Positions 16,175 to 24,242 of a stretch of DNA of 60,069 nucleotides are shown in pieces. The translations under genes and the position numbers were made by a program. The notes under the pieces are model-generated. The model was not told the origin of the DNA. It saw only the letters and a list, made by a program, of their open reading frames with translations, and did no database searches. Origin of the DNA: a virus; IMG/VR virus record IMGVR_UViG_3300039037_000048, positions 1-60,069 of that record. One strand, written 5' to 3'. Numbering within the stretch: position 1 is the first letter of the stretch; each line of letters opens with the position of its first letter.

Positions 16175-16820
16175 AGGATTCGGAACCAATAACTATACCA
16201 CTATCTTCGAGAAGGTTAGTGATGCTACAGGTGGAGAGAAGAAGTCTCTCTCGTGGTACAAGGGTAAAGTAAAACAACTAGCATCAACCTTCGTAGAGAC
16301 ACCAGAAAAACTAATCCGTCAAGAGAAAAGAGATGCGCGTGACCAGGTGCAGGATGAGAACTTACTTCGCATGAAAGTAAGAGAGGGTCACCTATACTTC
16401 TTTGAGTACAAAGCAATGTCAAAGTGGTTGCCTTACTACGACAGGTTTCCGCTAGTGTATGTTATCAAACAAGATGGTGAAGGATTCTACGGAGCAAACC
16501 TACACTACATCAAACCAAAGAGACGAGTCAAGATCATACAAAGACTAGAGAAAGGATTGATTGACATCCCTCGCACATTGGTGCATAAATATCTTTATAA
16601 TCACTGCGAAAGTAAGTTCCTAGATCTTGCCATAGATGAGTGGGAGACTTCTATCTTCTTACCTGTCGAAGACTTTATCATGACTAGAGGTACAGGCAAA
16701 CTACCATACGATAGAGAACTTGTATGGAAAGAGACTGAAACAAAATACAATGATCGTATCAAAGCAACACGTATCATTAAAGGTTATGGTAAACAATCAG
16801 ACAAGGAAATGGTAACGTAA
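16155..16820 (+). CDS. Conserved structural-operon protein, function unknown
   Basis: A 221-aa basic protein between gp4 and gp48. It has a distinctive aromatic stretch (KWLPYYDRFPLVYVI) followed by HYIKPKRRVKI, and no catalytic motif that I recognise. Overlapping gp4 (20 bases) and touching gp48 (TAATG), it is translationally coupled to both, so a role in head or baseplate assembly is likely. Confidence 0.75.
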   Translation: MARRSTKGFGTNNYTTIFEKVSDATGGEKKSLSWYKGKVKQLASTFVETPEKLIRQEKRDARDQVQDENLLRMKVREGHLYFFEYKAMSKWLPYYDRFPLVYVIKQDGEGFYGANLHYIKPKRRVKIIQRLEKGLIDIPRTLVHKYLYNHCESKFLDLAIDEWETSIFLPVEDFIMTRGTGKLPYDRELVWKETETKYNDRIKATRIIKGYGKQSDKEMVT

Positions 16821-18199
16821 TGCCAGCAAACGTACAAACATTAGGCAACATTCAAACTCCCAGCGATGGTTTAGCATCTGTTGGTGGAGAAGCTGTGTTT
16901 ACAAAGTACGGTGTAGTACAAGACCTTAATGCTAATGGTGGAGTTAATTCTCCACCAAAATACTATAGGGAATATGAAGATGACGTAGGAAATAAATCTT
17001 GGGTAGAAGTAACTGACCAAGATGATCTTAACTTCCTTAATACAAAAGCAAGTCAGCAAGGTCTAATCGTGTCACCCGACACAAATCAGGCACCAATTGT
17101 AGACAACGGAAATGCAACTGATGCATTCCGAACTGGTGCTAGTACAAACCATCCACTAATTACTCAAGCACCTGTAACAATTATACCAGACACTGATAAC
17201 CCCTTCGGATCTATAGGTACAAATGTTATCCGCCCTCAAGCCGCGGCAGTTGTTGGCGATGCTATGGCACTAAAGTATCCTGCAGAACTGGGTATCACAT
17301 CAGACAGTGACTACGTATCTTTCAGATTCTATGACTACTTACCTCCATTTAAACCAAGCGGAGGGAATAGAGGAACTCAAGGAACGACAGCGAATAGTAA
17401 TCTAGGTGTAAAATATACCGCATATTCACAGAGCATAGACCCTGTAAATATGAAACCAGCGAACGGTGATTACTATAAAAATATTATCATGTACATGCCA
17501 GAAGATCTGGGTGGACAGTATGCTGCAGACTGGACAGGCAAATCATTCAGCAACGCTGCAGTAGAAGTCTTAAGGACGATTGGTTCTAGTGGTGTTATTG
17601 ACAACGGAAGTTATGGTAGAGCAGCAGACACACTCACTAGTGCTCTAAAAGGTGCTGGTTATAACATGGCAGTTAAAGCCATCAATGAAGGTTTAGGACA
17701 AAACATTGAGTTGAATGATGCTATAGGTGGTGTCAGTGGAACTATCTTGAATCCAAACACCGAGATGATGTATCAGTCTAGTACAATGAGAGGATTCAGT
17801 TTGCGATTCAAGATGCAAGCAAGAAGTGAGTACGAAAACAAACAGATCAGACAAATCTGCACAACATTCAAGAGAGCAATGCTCCCTACCTATGGAGGCG
17901 AGGTTATTGGTAGAGGTATTGGACCTGGCACACCCACTGACAAGAAACCAGGCAACGGAGGATTCATTACTCTACCAAAGATTGTACAAGTTTCTTTCAT
18001 GACTGGTGCAACTCTAAATGAATACATAACACAGTACAAACCATGTGCTATCACTGCTGTCGATATCAATCACACACCTGATGGTGCTTGGGCAGCGTAT
18101 AAGGGTGGTGCTCCAGTTGCAACCGAACTCAAGATTACATTCAAAGAACTCAAACTTATCTTCTCCCAAGAGATTGCTAGCGAAGGAGCAAGCTTCTAA
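16820..18199 (+). CDS. 48: Baseplate tail-tube cap gp48
   Basis: A 459-aa protein with the layout of cyanophage gp48: a Gly/Asn-rich variable N-terminus, YVSFRFYDYLPP, a helical central part, then RGFSLRFKMQARSEYE and a beta-rich C-terminus (KITFKELKLIFSQE) typical of the tube-like fold. gp48 with gp54 forms the platform for tube and sheath polymerisation. One-base TAATG junctions on both sides. Confidence 0.85.
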   Translation: MPANVQTLGNIQTPSDGLASVGGEAVFTKYGVVQDLNANGGVNSPPKYYREYEDDVGNKSWVEVTDQDDLNFLNTKASQQGLIVSPDTNQAPIVDNGNATDAFRTGASTNHPLITQAPVTIIPDTDNPFGSIGTNVIRPQAAAVVGDAMALKYPAELGITSDSDYVSFRFYDYLPPFKPSGGNRGTQGTTANSNLGVKYTAYSQSIDPVNMKPANGDYYKNIIMYMPEDLGGQYAADWTGKSFSNAAVEVLRTIGSSGVIDNGSYGRAADTLTSALKGAGYNMAVKAINEGLGQNIELNDAIGGVSGTILNPNTEMMYQSSTMRGFSLRFKMQARSEYENKQIRQICTTFKRAMLPTYGGEVIGRGIGPGTPTDKKPGNGGFITLPKIVQVSFMTGATLNEYITQYKPCAITAVDINHTPDGAWAAYKGGAPVATELKITFKELKLIFSQEIASEGASF

Positions 18200-18882
18200 T
18201 GTATTTCAGATCAATCCCAGACATTCAATACGATACAAAGCCAGTAAACTATCCGTTTACTTCTTCAGACTTCATCGTAGCAAAGAATTTCTTCAGAAGA
18301 TTTCAGTTGAATCCTGATGTGTTTGACTTTGCATTGCTGTACGATCAGACTACCGTAGAGGATGGTGAGCGTCTAGATCAAGTAGCATACAGAATGCATG
18401 GCAAGGCAGAGTATGACTGGATCATTGTTCTAGTGAACAACCTTATCGATCCACAATTTAACTGGCCAATGTCAGATAATGTGTTGAGAAAATACGCTGA
18501 AGAAAAGTATGATGATCCATATTCGGAAATCTTATACTATGAAACACGGGAGATCAGAGTCAATCAAAAGATCAAGACTGACCTCTCATCTGTAGATAGA
18601 TTCGTAACTGTACTAGAACCAGGTCTGCGTGTCTCTAGTCAATTCTATAATGATTTTTTCACTTACTTCGACGGCACCAATACAGTATCAGTCCCAGGAT
18701 CCTCGGTGAGTAGAGCGATCACTGCCTTCGAGCATGAGCAAAGAGAGAATGATAACAGAAGAACCATCTATACATTAAGGAACGATCTGATCAGTAGATT
18801 TATCGAAGAGTTCCGAGGCAAGAATGCCTACGGTAAATCTTCTGACTACATCTCAAATAAGCTCAAAAAAACGGGGGTTTGA
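18199..18882 (+). CDS. 53: Baseplate wedge subunit gp53
   Basis: A 227-aa protein with the recognisable gp53 start YFRSIPDIQYDTKPVNYPF and a LysM-like YDWIIVLVNN/NWPMSDNVL segment. gp53 locks the six wedges around the hub in T4. It is the last gene of the plus-strand unit; the terminator of the opposite strand overlaps its end. Confidence 0.9.
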   Translation: MYFRSIPDIQYDTKPVNYPFTSSDFIVAKNFFRRFQLNPDVFDFALLYDQTTVEDGERLDQVAYRMHGKAEYDWIIVLVNNLIDPQFNWPMSDNVLRKYAEEKYDDPYSEILYYETREIRVNQKIKTDLSSVDRFVTVLEPGLRVSSQFYNDFFTYFDGTNTVSVPGSSVSRAITAFEHEQRENDNRRTIYTLRNDLISRFIEEFRGKNAYGKSSDYISNKLKKTGV

Positions 18883-18890
18883 CCCCCCGT
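18864..18890 (-). terminator. Intrinsic terminator of gp32 operon
   Basis: ACGGGGG/CCCCCGT 7-bp stem followed by seven T on the minus strand. It stops leftward transcription from gp32 before it runs into gp53, and it overlaps the last codons of gp53. Confidence 0.85.
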
Positions 18891-18931
18891 ATCTACTTGA
18901 AAAGTAGTGCATAATATGTTGCGATAACCAA

Positions 18932-18952
18932 GAGGGTCAAGCAGACCCTCTC
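18932..18952. terminator. 8-bp hairpin between gp53 and gp32
   Basis: AGAGGGTC/GACCCTCT perfect stem with a 5-nt loop, no strong T run on either strand. Possible mRNA 3'-end stabiliser or weak terminator at the convergence point. Confidence 0.5.
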
Positions 18953-18963
18953 ATAGTTCCACC

Positions 18964-19860
18964 TCATTCTTCAGCGAGTTTCTGAAAGTAGGAGAGGGCA
19001 TCGTCGTCGTCGGTCTCATTGGTAGAGACACTAGGTGCGGACGGGGTGATGTCAGGAGCGTTGAACCCACCAGTGGTAGGGATCGGATCCTCATCTTCCT
19101 CTTGCTGTGCCTGTTGGACAGGGCGAGAGGTGCCGAGCACAGCACCCATGCGGCTCTCGATCTCATCATAGGATTTGAATTGATCGGCAGCAGTGAATGC
19201 TTCCAGACTGTGTGCTTGCTTCCAGAGTTGTTCCATCTCGTCATCGTCTGCACTCAATGCAGTAGGTGCAGCGAACTCGGAAGCATCGTAGTTCCAGTAA
19301 CCAGCAACGGTGCGGATCTTCAGTTTGAAGTTAGCACCTTCCCACAGATCAAAAGGATTGACAGGGGTCTCATCATCGAACTCGGGTTGCATTGCAGCAA
19401 GGATCTTGTCATGGATCTTCTTGCCGTACTTGTACAGGAACACTTTGCCTTCGTTCTCTGGGTTAGCAGAGTCACGAACAACATAGATGTTGCTGTAGTA
19501 GGAGAGTTTACGCTTGCGTTGGCGGGCGACCTCCTTGTCGCTTTCGACACCGCTGTTCCACAGTTTGTTGTTTGCGGCACAGACAGGGCACTGCTCACCT
19601 TTAGTGGTGGGGCAGTTGTCGATCAACCAACCACCAGGACCTTGGAAGGCGTGGTTGTAGAGCTTTGCCCAGGGGAGAGACTCGTTCTCGGGAGCTGGCA
19701 GGAAACGGATGACTGCGTAACCGTTGCCAGAAGCGTCAAGTGCGGGCTTCCAGAGTCGTTCGTCGCCGCTGCTGTTTGCATTGGTGGACTTCTGAAGTTC
19801 CTTCTGAAGGAAATCAAAGTTGCTCTGGGACTTGCGCTTAAGTTCTGCGAAATTAGACAT
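18964..19860 (-). CDS. 32: Single-stranded DNA-binding protein gp32
   Basis: A 298-aa protein with gp32 architecture. The N-terminal basic helix (ELKRKSQSNFDFLQK) mediates cooperativity, the OB-fold core carries the zinc ligands H70, C83, C91 and C94, and the C-terminus is acidic (DETDDDDAL...). It coats ssDNA in replication and recombination and interacts with gp43, gp41/gp61 and UvsX, all encoded in this window. A consensus sigma70 promoter (19910-19938) and a hairpin in the 5' leader lie upstream. Confidence 0.93.
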   Translation of the reverse strand: MSNFAELKRKSQSNFDFLQKELQKSTNANSSGDERLWKPALDASGNGYAVIRFLPAPENESLPWAKLYNHAFQGPGGWLIDNCPTTKGEQCPVCAANNKLWNSGVESDKEVARQRKRKLSYYSNIYVVRDSANPENEGKVFLYKYGKKIHDKILAAMQPEFDDETPVNPFDLWEGANFKLKIRTVAGYWNYDASEFAAPTALSADDDEMEQLWKQAHSLEAFTAADQFKSYDEIESRMGAVLGTSRPVQQAQQEEDEDPIPTTGGFNAPDITPSAPSVSTNETDDDDALSYFQKLAEE

Positions 19861-19889
19861 GGATGTTTTGGATGTTGGATGTGGCTTGT

Positions 19890-19903
19890 GTGACCCCTGT
19901 CAC
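19890..19903 (-). promoter_or_regulatory. Hairpin in gp32 mRNA leader
   Basis: GTGAC/GTCAC 5-bp stem, 4-nt loop, between the promoter start point and the gp32 ATG. T4 gp32 represses its own translation through a leader RNA structure; whether this hairpin serves that purpose is inference. Confidence 0.4.
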
Positions 19904-19909
19904 GAACGA

Positions 19910-19938
19910 ATTATAACACAGGCAGAAGGCAGGGTCAA
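19910..19938 (-). promoter_or_regulatory. sigma70 promoter of gp32, -35 in a hairpin
   Basis: TTGACC, 17 bases, TATAAT. The -35 box lies in the loop of a GGCAGAAGG/CCTTCTGCC hairpin (19921-19950) at the end of the upstream gene. Confidence 0.8.
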
Positions 19939-20276
19939 GACCCTTCTGCCAGTAGTGTTTCCCTCATGACCTTGATCTTATCGACCAGATCATCGAACAC
20001 TACACCAGCGTCCTCATTTTCGGACGCCCCGAACATGACAGCAGCTTGTTTAATGCTTTCTGCCATGTCAGTTGCCTCGGGATCATCGGACAACTTCAGT
20101 CTAGTATAAAAGACTTTCTGTTTCTCGATCATCTCCTGTAACACATCGAAATATTCTAGCTTTCTCTCGGGAGACAGTGCAGGAAATGTCATCGCTGCCT
20201 TCATGCAATACTCTTGCAGTTTGGCAAGTTCTTGTAGGTCACCTCGGACCATCTCGGATTGAAAGAAATCACTCAT
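19935..20276 (-). CDS. DUF1825-like protein
   Basis: A 113-aa helical protein. The middle (MIEKQKVFYTRLKLSDDPEA) resembles DUF1825, a family of small proteins shared by cyanobacteria and their phages, function unknown. It starts in a 4-base ATGA overlap with gp33 and lies just before the gp32 promoter. Confidence 0.75.
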   Translation of the reverse strand: MSDFFQSEMVRGDLQELAKLQEYCMKAAMTFPALSPERKLEYFDVLQEMIEKQKVFYTRLKLSDDPEATDMAESIKQAAVMFGASENEDAGVVFDDLVDKIKVMRETLLAEGS

Positions 20277-20491
20277 ACCAATAGTAGTTTTGCTCGACTA
20301 GTTTTCTTAATGTAGTTCAGTTTCTGTGCATCGTACTTAAGTTTTTCCTTAAGTGGTTTGCTAATAAGTTTGGGGACCGATTCGATCTCGATCTCATGGG
20401 TTTCACAGTAAAAAACGATTGCATCAATGTAGTTCATTGAGTTATCAAAGGCAATCTTCTCAACTTCCTGCGAAAATTTCGCAGCGGTCAT
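20273..20491 (-). CDS. 33: Late transcription accessory protein gp33
   Basis: A 72-aa protein like cyanophage gp33: a MTAAKFSQEVEKIA start, NYIDAIVFYCE, then KLISKPLKEKLKYDAQKLN and SRAKL. In T4, gp33 bridges RNA polymerase and the sliding clamp gp45 to activate gp55-dependent late promoters, the CTAAATA/TATAAATA sites seen through this window. I chose the ATG at 20491 because GGAGG lies 8 bases upstream; a start 27 bases earlier is possible. Confidence 0.78.
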   Translation of the reverse strand: MTAAKFSQEVEKIAFDNSMNYIDAIVFYCETHEIEIESVPKLISKPLKEKLKYDAQKLNYIKKTSRAKLLLV

Positions 20492-20495
20492 AAAT

Positions 20496-21188
20496 TTATC
20501 CTCCAGTTTGTCTAGCATATTTTTCCTGGTATTCTCGGATGTACTCTTGTAACCTAATAAGATATTCTTTTTTAGGAGGCATCACTTTCACTTGAGTGTC
20601 ACCATTTTCACAAGCAACAATCGTGACCAACTTCTTTACCGACAAACCGTATACTTCCTGCAGCATACAAGCGTAGCCACATTCTTGTACAAAATAGTCG
20701 TAAAGATATTGCTCCTTCTTTGGTGCTTCTGCTGTCTTGAAATCAATGATGGCAAGTTCTCCTTCATACTCTGCAATGCAGTCCACTCGTCCTGCAATTT
20801 GTAAATAGTCAGAGTATAATGCTGCCTCTTGTAGGTATACCCTATTTATACGTTCAAGAATTTCACGAGAAGAATGGAACATCGTCCATGGTAGAGGCAT
20901 GTCCTTGTACTTCGTGGTATCAAGTTCGTTGTTGATGAAGTCCTCAACTAGTTTATGATACCGTGTGCCTCTACCTGCTGCACGAGTAGTCTTCGCTTGC
21001 GCTTTATCTTTACCTACCCGTGCTCTCCACTTGGCAAGACCTGCTTGCTTCTTTGCATTGTTACTAATCACTGTGGTGATAGAAGGATACTTCCCACCTG
21101 TAGGAGTGACATAGTATCTCTTCCCATCAATCATCTCTGCGTTCATTTCAATAGGCGAGATGTCACCCACATGATTAAAGATATGCAT
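20496..21188 (-). CDS. PD-(D/E)XK exonuclease
   Basis: A 230-aa RecB/lambda-exo-like nuclease. Around residues 70-80 there is AAGRGTRYHKLVE, then the catalytic core GRVDCIAEYEGELAIIDFKT (D, D-x-K) near 135-155 and a downstream Q/Y motif (ECGYACMLQEVYG). Likely involved in DNA recombination or host DNA degradation. It abuts phoH with a one-base junction. Confidence 0.8.
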   Translation of the reverse strand: MHIFNHVGDISPIEMNAEMIDGKRYYVTPTGGKYPSITTVISNNAKKQAGLAKWRARVGKDKAQAKTTRAAGRGTRYHKLVEDFINNELDTTKYKDMPLPWTMFHSSREILERINRVYLQEAALYSDYLQIAGRVDCIAEYEGELAIIDFKTAEAPKKEQYLYDYFVQECGYACMLQEVYGLSVKKLVTIVACENGDTQVKVMPPKKEYLIRLQEYIREYQEKYARQTGG

Positions 21189-21940
21189 TAAAGACCCAGG
21201 TTAATTTTGCTAATGAGATAAGATTTGACTAGACCAGAACGAACGATGTCCTCAATGTTGTATTCAACTAGAGAGAACTCACTCATGTCCTGCAAGATAC
21301 GTTGGAAGTCAACGATACCTGTGCGTTCATTACTCTTCTGCAAGTCAGACTGACGAGCGTCACCACAGAACATGATCTTTGTGTCCTGACCACAGCGTGT
21401 CATGATTGAATCAAGTTCGTGGAAGTTTAAATTCTGACACTCATCGATAATTACAATAGCATTATCAAGTGTGGTGCCACGCAAGAAAGATGTAGACCAG
21501 AATGATACAGTTTCCTGTGCCTTCAGATTTTCATACAGCATCTCAAAGCTGTTGTCATCAGGCATCTCGAACATGTATTTCACCATGTTTTTGTAAGGAA
21601 TCTGATACAGAGATGCTTTATCCTCATGGGTTCCTGGTAGAAACCCGATCTCCCTCGTTGCGACCAGGGATCTAACGATATAAACTTTATCATATGGACT
21701 GTTCTCATCTAGTACATCGCGCAATGCAAGGTACAATGCAACAAATGTTTTACCTGTACCAGCACACCCATAAGCATAGATGTTTTGCCCCTTACCATAC
21801 TCTTCAAACATAACCCGTTGGTTATCTGTGAGAGGTTCGATAGGGAGGAGGTAGGAAGAATTAATTGGTTTCTTCCTTTTCATTTGTTTTGTAGACATAC
21901 CATTAATGTCAGGTTGATTACGCTTTCTTGCTCTAGGCAT
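21188..21940 (-). CDS. phoH: PhoH-like P-loop ATPase
   Basis: A 250-aa protein with Walker A GCAGTGKT (residues 58-65), Walker B VIIDECQNL and a GDARQSDL sensor motif, all standard for the PhoH family. PhoH is common in marine phages; its role is unresolved, with phosphate-stress and RNA-related functions both suggested. A second Met 15 codons in is an alternative start. Confidence 0.9.
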   Translation of the reverse strand: MPRARKRNQPDINGMSTKQMKRKKPINSSYLLPIEPLTDNQRVMFEEYGKGQNIYAYGCAGTGKTFVALYLALRDVLDENSPYDKVYIVRSLVATREIGFLPGTHEDKASLYQIPYKNMVKYMFEMPDDNSFEMLYENLKAQETVSFWSTSFLRGTTLDNAIVIIDECQNLNFHELDSIMTRCGQDTKIMFCGDARQSDLQKSNERTGIVDFQRILQDMSEFSLVEYNIEDIVRSGLVKSYLISKINLGL

Positions 21941-21943
21941 ATT

Positions 21944-22183
21944 TTACCACTCAATAGTTGAACCAGGGACTTTAGATGCACGAGTCATGATGTCGTTCCA
22001 TCCAGGATGAGTCTTGCTCATCTTATTTTTCCAGTGACCAGCTTCACCGACACCAGCGACACCTGCTTGCCAATCTTTATCCCACTCGGGGTTGGCTTCC
22101 TTCCATTCACAATACTCTTTCATTGTCATGGAGAGTTCTTTCTTCTCCCCAGTCTCCTTATGAATTACTGGATACGTCGGCAT
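21944..22183 (-). CDS. Conserved hypothetical cyanophage-type protein
   Basis: A 79-aa protein beginning MPTYPVIHKETGEKKEL, with a Trp-rich middle (EYCEWKEANPEWDKDW). The Tyr-Pro-x-x-H start recalls small FmdB-like proteins but the zinc cysteines are absent. The ATG at 22183 has GGAG 8 bases upstream. Confidence 0.7.
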   Translation of the reverse strand: MPTYPVIHKETGEKKELSMTMKEYCEWKEANPEWDKDWQAGVAGVGEAGHWKNKMSKTHPGWNDIMTRASKVPGSTIEW

Positions 22184-22388
22184 CTTCTTTCTCCTTTTTA
22201 TTGAATCCAAATGGTCCTGTAAGTTTCTCTTCTAGTGCCACCTTCAAAGCAACCCCACCGATTGCTTCCATAACTTTGAGAACATCTTCTGCTCTCGCAT
22301 CTGAACCAAGTTCAGTGGCAACGTAACGATACTTCGGCCAGAAGTTTTCGCCTGCCTTTTCATAATCTTCAAGTGTAAGTAGTTTCAT
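22158..22388 (-). CDS. Small hypothetical protein
   Basis: A 76-aa protein starting MKLLTLEDYEKAGENF in an ATGA overlap with the thyX stop codon. Helical, Lys/Glu-rich; no recognised domain. Likely translated by coupling to thyX. Confidence 0.68.
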   Translation of the reverse strand: MKLLTLEDYEKAGENFWPKYRYVATELGSDARAEDVLKVMEAIGGVALKVALEEKLTGPFGFNKKEKEDADVSSNS

Positions 22389-23023
22389 AACCATCCAAGT
22401 GCTTCAGATACTGTAGGGAATTGTTCGATAAAGATTTTACGTGCGCCTTCTGCAATGTCCATGTGTTCTTTCTGTGTACCATGTGCCGAGCGAAGATCAA
22501 TGTAATGGATCCATGACCTACATGATCCTGTCATGTAGATTTTTGTGGGCACGGCGAGTGGGAGTACAAAACGAGCACACTCCTTTGCGATTGACGCATC
22601 GAGCATCTCTTTGTAGAGTTTCATACCAGCGGCAAAGTGCTGTTGCATTTTGATCTGGAACTCTTGCTTGGTGAAAGGATCAATGTCATCGATAGAGTTC
22701 TGTCGATTCTTTGTATCCTGACGACGCAATTCAGGTAGTGGGATTGTGTCACCTAGCAGAGATGAATCTGCATAGCGTTGGGAAAACTCTTGATATGTGA
22801 ACGAACGGTGACGCAGCACTTGAGCTGCCACACCGCGTGTTGTATTTATCTCAAGCGTCATGTATGCCTGCTCGAAGACAGACCAGTGCTGATGCTGTAC
22901 GCAATACTTAAGGAGTCCCGCTACCTTCGGGTTCTCCTGGTTCGCTGGATTGCTCACCCTCGCTACGTACCCCATCGTCTTCTCCGCTTCTGGAGTTACG
23001 CTTACGAGATTCACTGATGTCAT
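22385..23023 (-). CDS. thyX: Flavin-dependent thymidylate synthase ThyX
   Basis: A 212-aa protein with the ThyX signature RHRSFTYQEFSQRY (residues 71-84), which binds FAD and dUMP. It makes dTMP from dUMP with methylene-tetrahydrofolate and NADPH, feeding phage DNA synthesis with the ribonucleotide reductase at 41-44 kb. The ATG at 23023 is chosen over an upstream TTG; AAGGA lies about 9 bases upstream. The first 116 bases overlap the previous gene. Confidence 0.92.
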   Translation of the reverse strand: MTSVNLVSVTPEAEKTMGYVARVSNPANQENPKVAGLLKYCVQHQHWSVFEQAYMTLEINTTRGVAAQVLRHRSFTYQEFSQRYADSSLLGDTIPLPELRRQDTKNRQNSIDDIDPFTKQEFQIKMQQHFAAGMKLYKEMLDASIAKECARFVLPLAVPTKIYMTGSCRSWIHYIDLRSAHGTQKEHMDIAEGARKIFIEQFPTVSEALGWL

Positions 23024-23180
23024 ACCCAAATCCTTTCTGTTTTTGTGCGTTTTTAATTAGTGCTTCTTCAAGCATTGCATCATATAAATCACTGACTCCC
23101 GAATTGATTTCTTCAGGAGTCATTGTGTTGATGTTTTTCATCGCTTTCTTTAGTCGCCTGACTTTTGATAGCTTCCTCAT
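22908..23180 (-). CDS. Small basic protein overlapping thyX
   Basis: A 90-aa reading frame. The first 50 residues lie upstream of thyX (Lys/Arg-rich, then NTMTPEEINSGVSDLYDAM); the rest is a Ser/Glu/Gly-rich tail read in another frame over the start of thyX. The N-terminal part looks like a real helical protein. The long overlap is unusual, so the true 3' end is uncertain. No function recognised. Confidence 0.5.
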   Translation of the reverse strand: MRKLSKVRRLKKAMKNINTMTPEEINSGVSDLYDAMLEEALIKNAQKQKGFGYDISESRKRNSRSGEDDGVRSEGEQSSEPGEPEGSGTP

Positions 23181-23197
23181 ATTATATCATAGATTAG

Positions 23198-23359
23198 TTA
23201 GTCTGCATAGCCATCATCGTCGTCATCATACCTAGCGTAGGCAGCTGACACGTCTGGTTGTCTGGTGTATGCTTCGGGGTCTGAATAGATCTCTGCTTCC
23301 AGGGCGTTAAGCAAAGATTTAAGATTCTTGTGGATTAGTTTGAGTCTTTCTCTGTCCAT
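23198..23359 (-). CDS. Small hypothetical protein (53 aa)
   Basis: Begins MDRERLKLIHKNLKSLL and ends in an acidic DDDDDGYAD tail. GGGAGG lies 8 bases before the ATG, a very strong ribosome binding site. It directly follows a terminator and a possible promoter (-10 TACTAT). Confidence 0.72.
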   Translation of the reverse strand: MDRERLKLIHKNLKSLLNALEAEIYSDPEAYTRQPDVSAAYARYDDDDDGYAD

Positions 23360-23378
23360 AAAACCTCCCTTTAATTAT

Positions 23379-23412
23379 ATAGTAGCATAAAAAAAGGGGG
23401 TTTGCAACCCCC
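23379..23412 (-). terminator. Terminator with an embedded possible promoter
   Basis: GGGGGTT/AACCCCC 7-bp stem, 3-nt loop, seven T on the minus strand. TTGCAA in the loop is 17 bases from TACTAT (23379-23384), the terminator-promoter layout seen elsewhere in this window, though the boxes here are weak. Confidence 0.7.
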
Positions 23413-23418
23413 CCAGTC

Positions 23419-23592
23419 TTACATAAGAATACGTCTGCAGATTCTCTTACATTCTGTTTGATTGAGCGCGTCACATTCAATCAGGCATTCGTAGTAGTCA
23501 TCTAGTTTCTGGTTCTCTATTGCTAGATCATCCATTGTTTCTTCTAGATGTCTCCACTCATCCAACTGACTGCGTGACAGTAGTGTATGCAT
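23419..23592 (-). CDS. Small hypothetical protein (57 aa)
   Basis: A 57-aa protein starting MHTLLSRSQLDEW; coiled-coil-like middle and four cysteines near the C-terminus (YECLIECD, ECKRICRR). GGAGG lies 6 bases before this ATG, so it is preferred over one 27 bases upstream. Could bind metal or form disulfides; no family recognised. Confidence 0.65.
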   Translation of the reverse strand: MHTLLSRSQLDEWRHLEETMDDLAIENQKLDDYYECLIECDALNQTECKRICRRILM

Positions 23593-23644
23593 TTCCACCT
23601 CCAAGTCGATTGTACACATAATGTAGAGAGGGGGTTTGGTTCAT
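23558..23644 (-). CDS. Possible 28-aa leader peptide
   Basis: ATG with GGAGGTG 6 bases upstream opens a 28-codon frame that overlaps the start of the 57-aa gene in another frame. The strong ribosome binding site is the only support; it may couple translation to the 57-aa gene. Confidence 0.28.
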   Translation of the reverse strand: MNQTPSLHYVYNRLGGGNAYTTVTQSVG

Positions 23645-23718
23645 GTCACACCTCCATGTAATGCTGTACTATATAGAGAATTTGGTAGCAGATTTTACTA
23701 TAATCGATGTGTTAGCAC

Positions 23719-23746
23719 AAAAAAAGAGAGGTAACTTGACCTCCCT
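23719..23746 (-). terminator. Intrinsic terminator
   Basis: AGGGAGGT/ACCTCTCT stem (one G.U pair) and seven T on the minus strand, ending the tiny-gene series that begins near 24646. TTATAG/TATAGT-like -10 elements follow at about 23650-23705 and may restart transcription. Confidence 0.75.
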
Positions 23747-23766
23747 TCACACAAACGTATTGAGTT

Positions 23767-23925
23767 TTATTGCTTCACGTTCCAGCTGGACTTGCCTCGC
23801 GATTTTAGATAAACCATCTTGGCATATGATACACCACGATAAGTCAAAAATCTAAAGACTTTATCTGGATCGTGTTTGGCAGGGTCATAGTCTGGAAGAT
23901 CATATTCAAGTCTGATCTTCAGCAT
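23767..23925 (-). CDS. Small hypothetical protein (52 aa)
   Basis: Starts MLKIRLEYDLPDYDP and ends SRGKSSWNVKQ. Basic C-terminus and GGGGGAGAG directly before the ATG. Member of a compact run of genes of 31-66 codons; function unknown. Confidence 0.68.
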   Translation of the reverse strand: MLKIRLEYDLPDYDPAKHDPDKVFRFLTYRGVSYAKMVYLKSRGKSSWNVKQ

Positions 23926-23933
23926 CTCTCCCC

Positions 23934-24029
23934 CTACAGTTTTTGCAGGAGTAGGATCTCACCGTAAAGTAATGCGATGAATGCTGCACAACCTAGGGAT
24001 GTTACTCCAACTAATTGTAGTGCTTGCAT
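23934..24029 (-). CDS. 31-aa single-span membrane microprotein
   Basis: MQALQLVGVTSLGC followed by AAFIALLYGEILLLQKL: nearly the whole peptide is one hydrophobic helix. Size and composition resemble small thylakoid subunits (Psb/Pet type), but no specific family is recognised. Lies 8 bases upstream of the 52-aa gene; its own ribosome binding site is weak. Confidence 0.5.
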   Translation of the reverse strand: MQALQLVGVTSLGCAAFIALLYGEILLLQKL

Positions 24030-24034
24030 GACGA

Positions 24035-24202
24035 TCACTTAACGTAGGTGCGACCACGATAGCAGAATGTACCATGAGCTTCTTTGCTTTCTACGCAACG
24101 CTGATCATACTCGACACCACGATATGCGGTAGCGGTGATCTGTGCATCGTGCAGTGCAGCTGCCTTCTGGATCTGCTTCTTGATGAGAGTGAGGGTGTTC
24201 AT
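24035..24202 (-). CDS. DUF4278-like YRG-repeat protein
   Basis: A 55-aa protein with AYRGVEYDQ and CYRGRTYVK, the paired YRG-x-x-Y motif of the small cyanobacterial DUF4278 family. AGGAG lies 7 bases before the ATG at 24202. Function unknown; likely acquired from or shared with cyanobacteria. Confidence 0.68.
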   Translation of the reverse strand: MNTLTLIKKQIQKAAALHDAQITATAYRGVEYDQRCVESKEAHGTFCYRGRTYVK

Positions 24203-24242
24203 TGTAGGTCTCCTAAAAGAATGGGATTGTCGCCCCGTTCCT

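Noticed and set aside
19102-19893. 263-codon open frame antisense to gp32
   Set aside because: gp32 is certain from zinc ligands and architecture; the antisense frame is Cys/Val-rich with no domain and no initiation signal.
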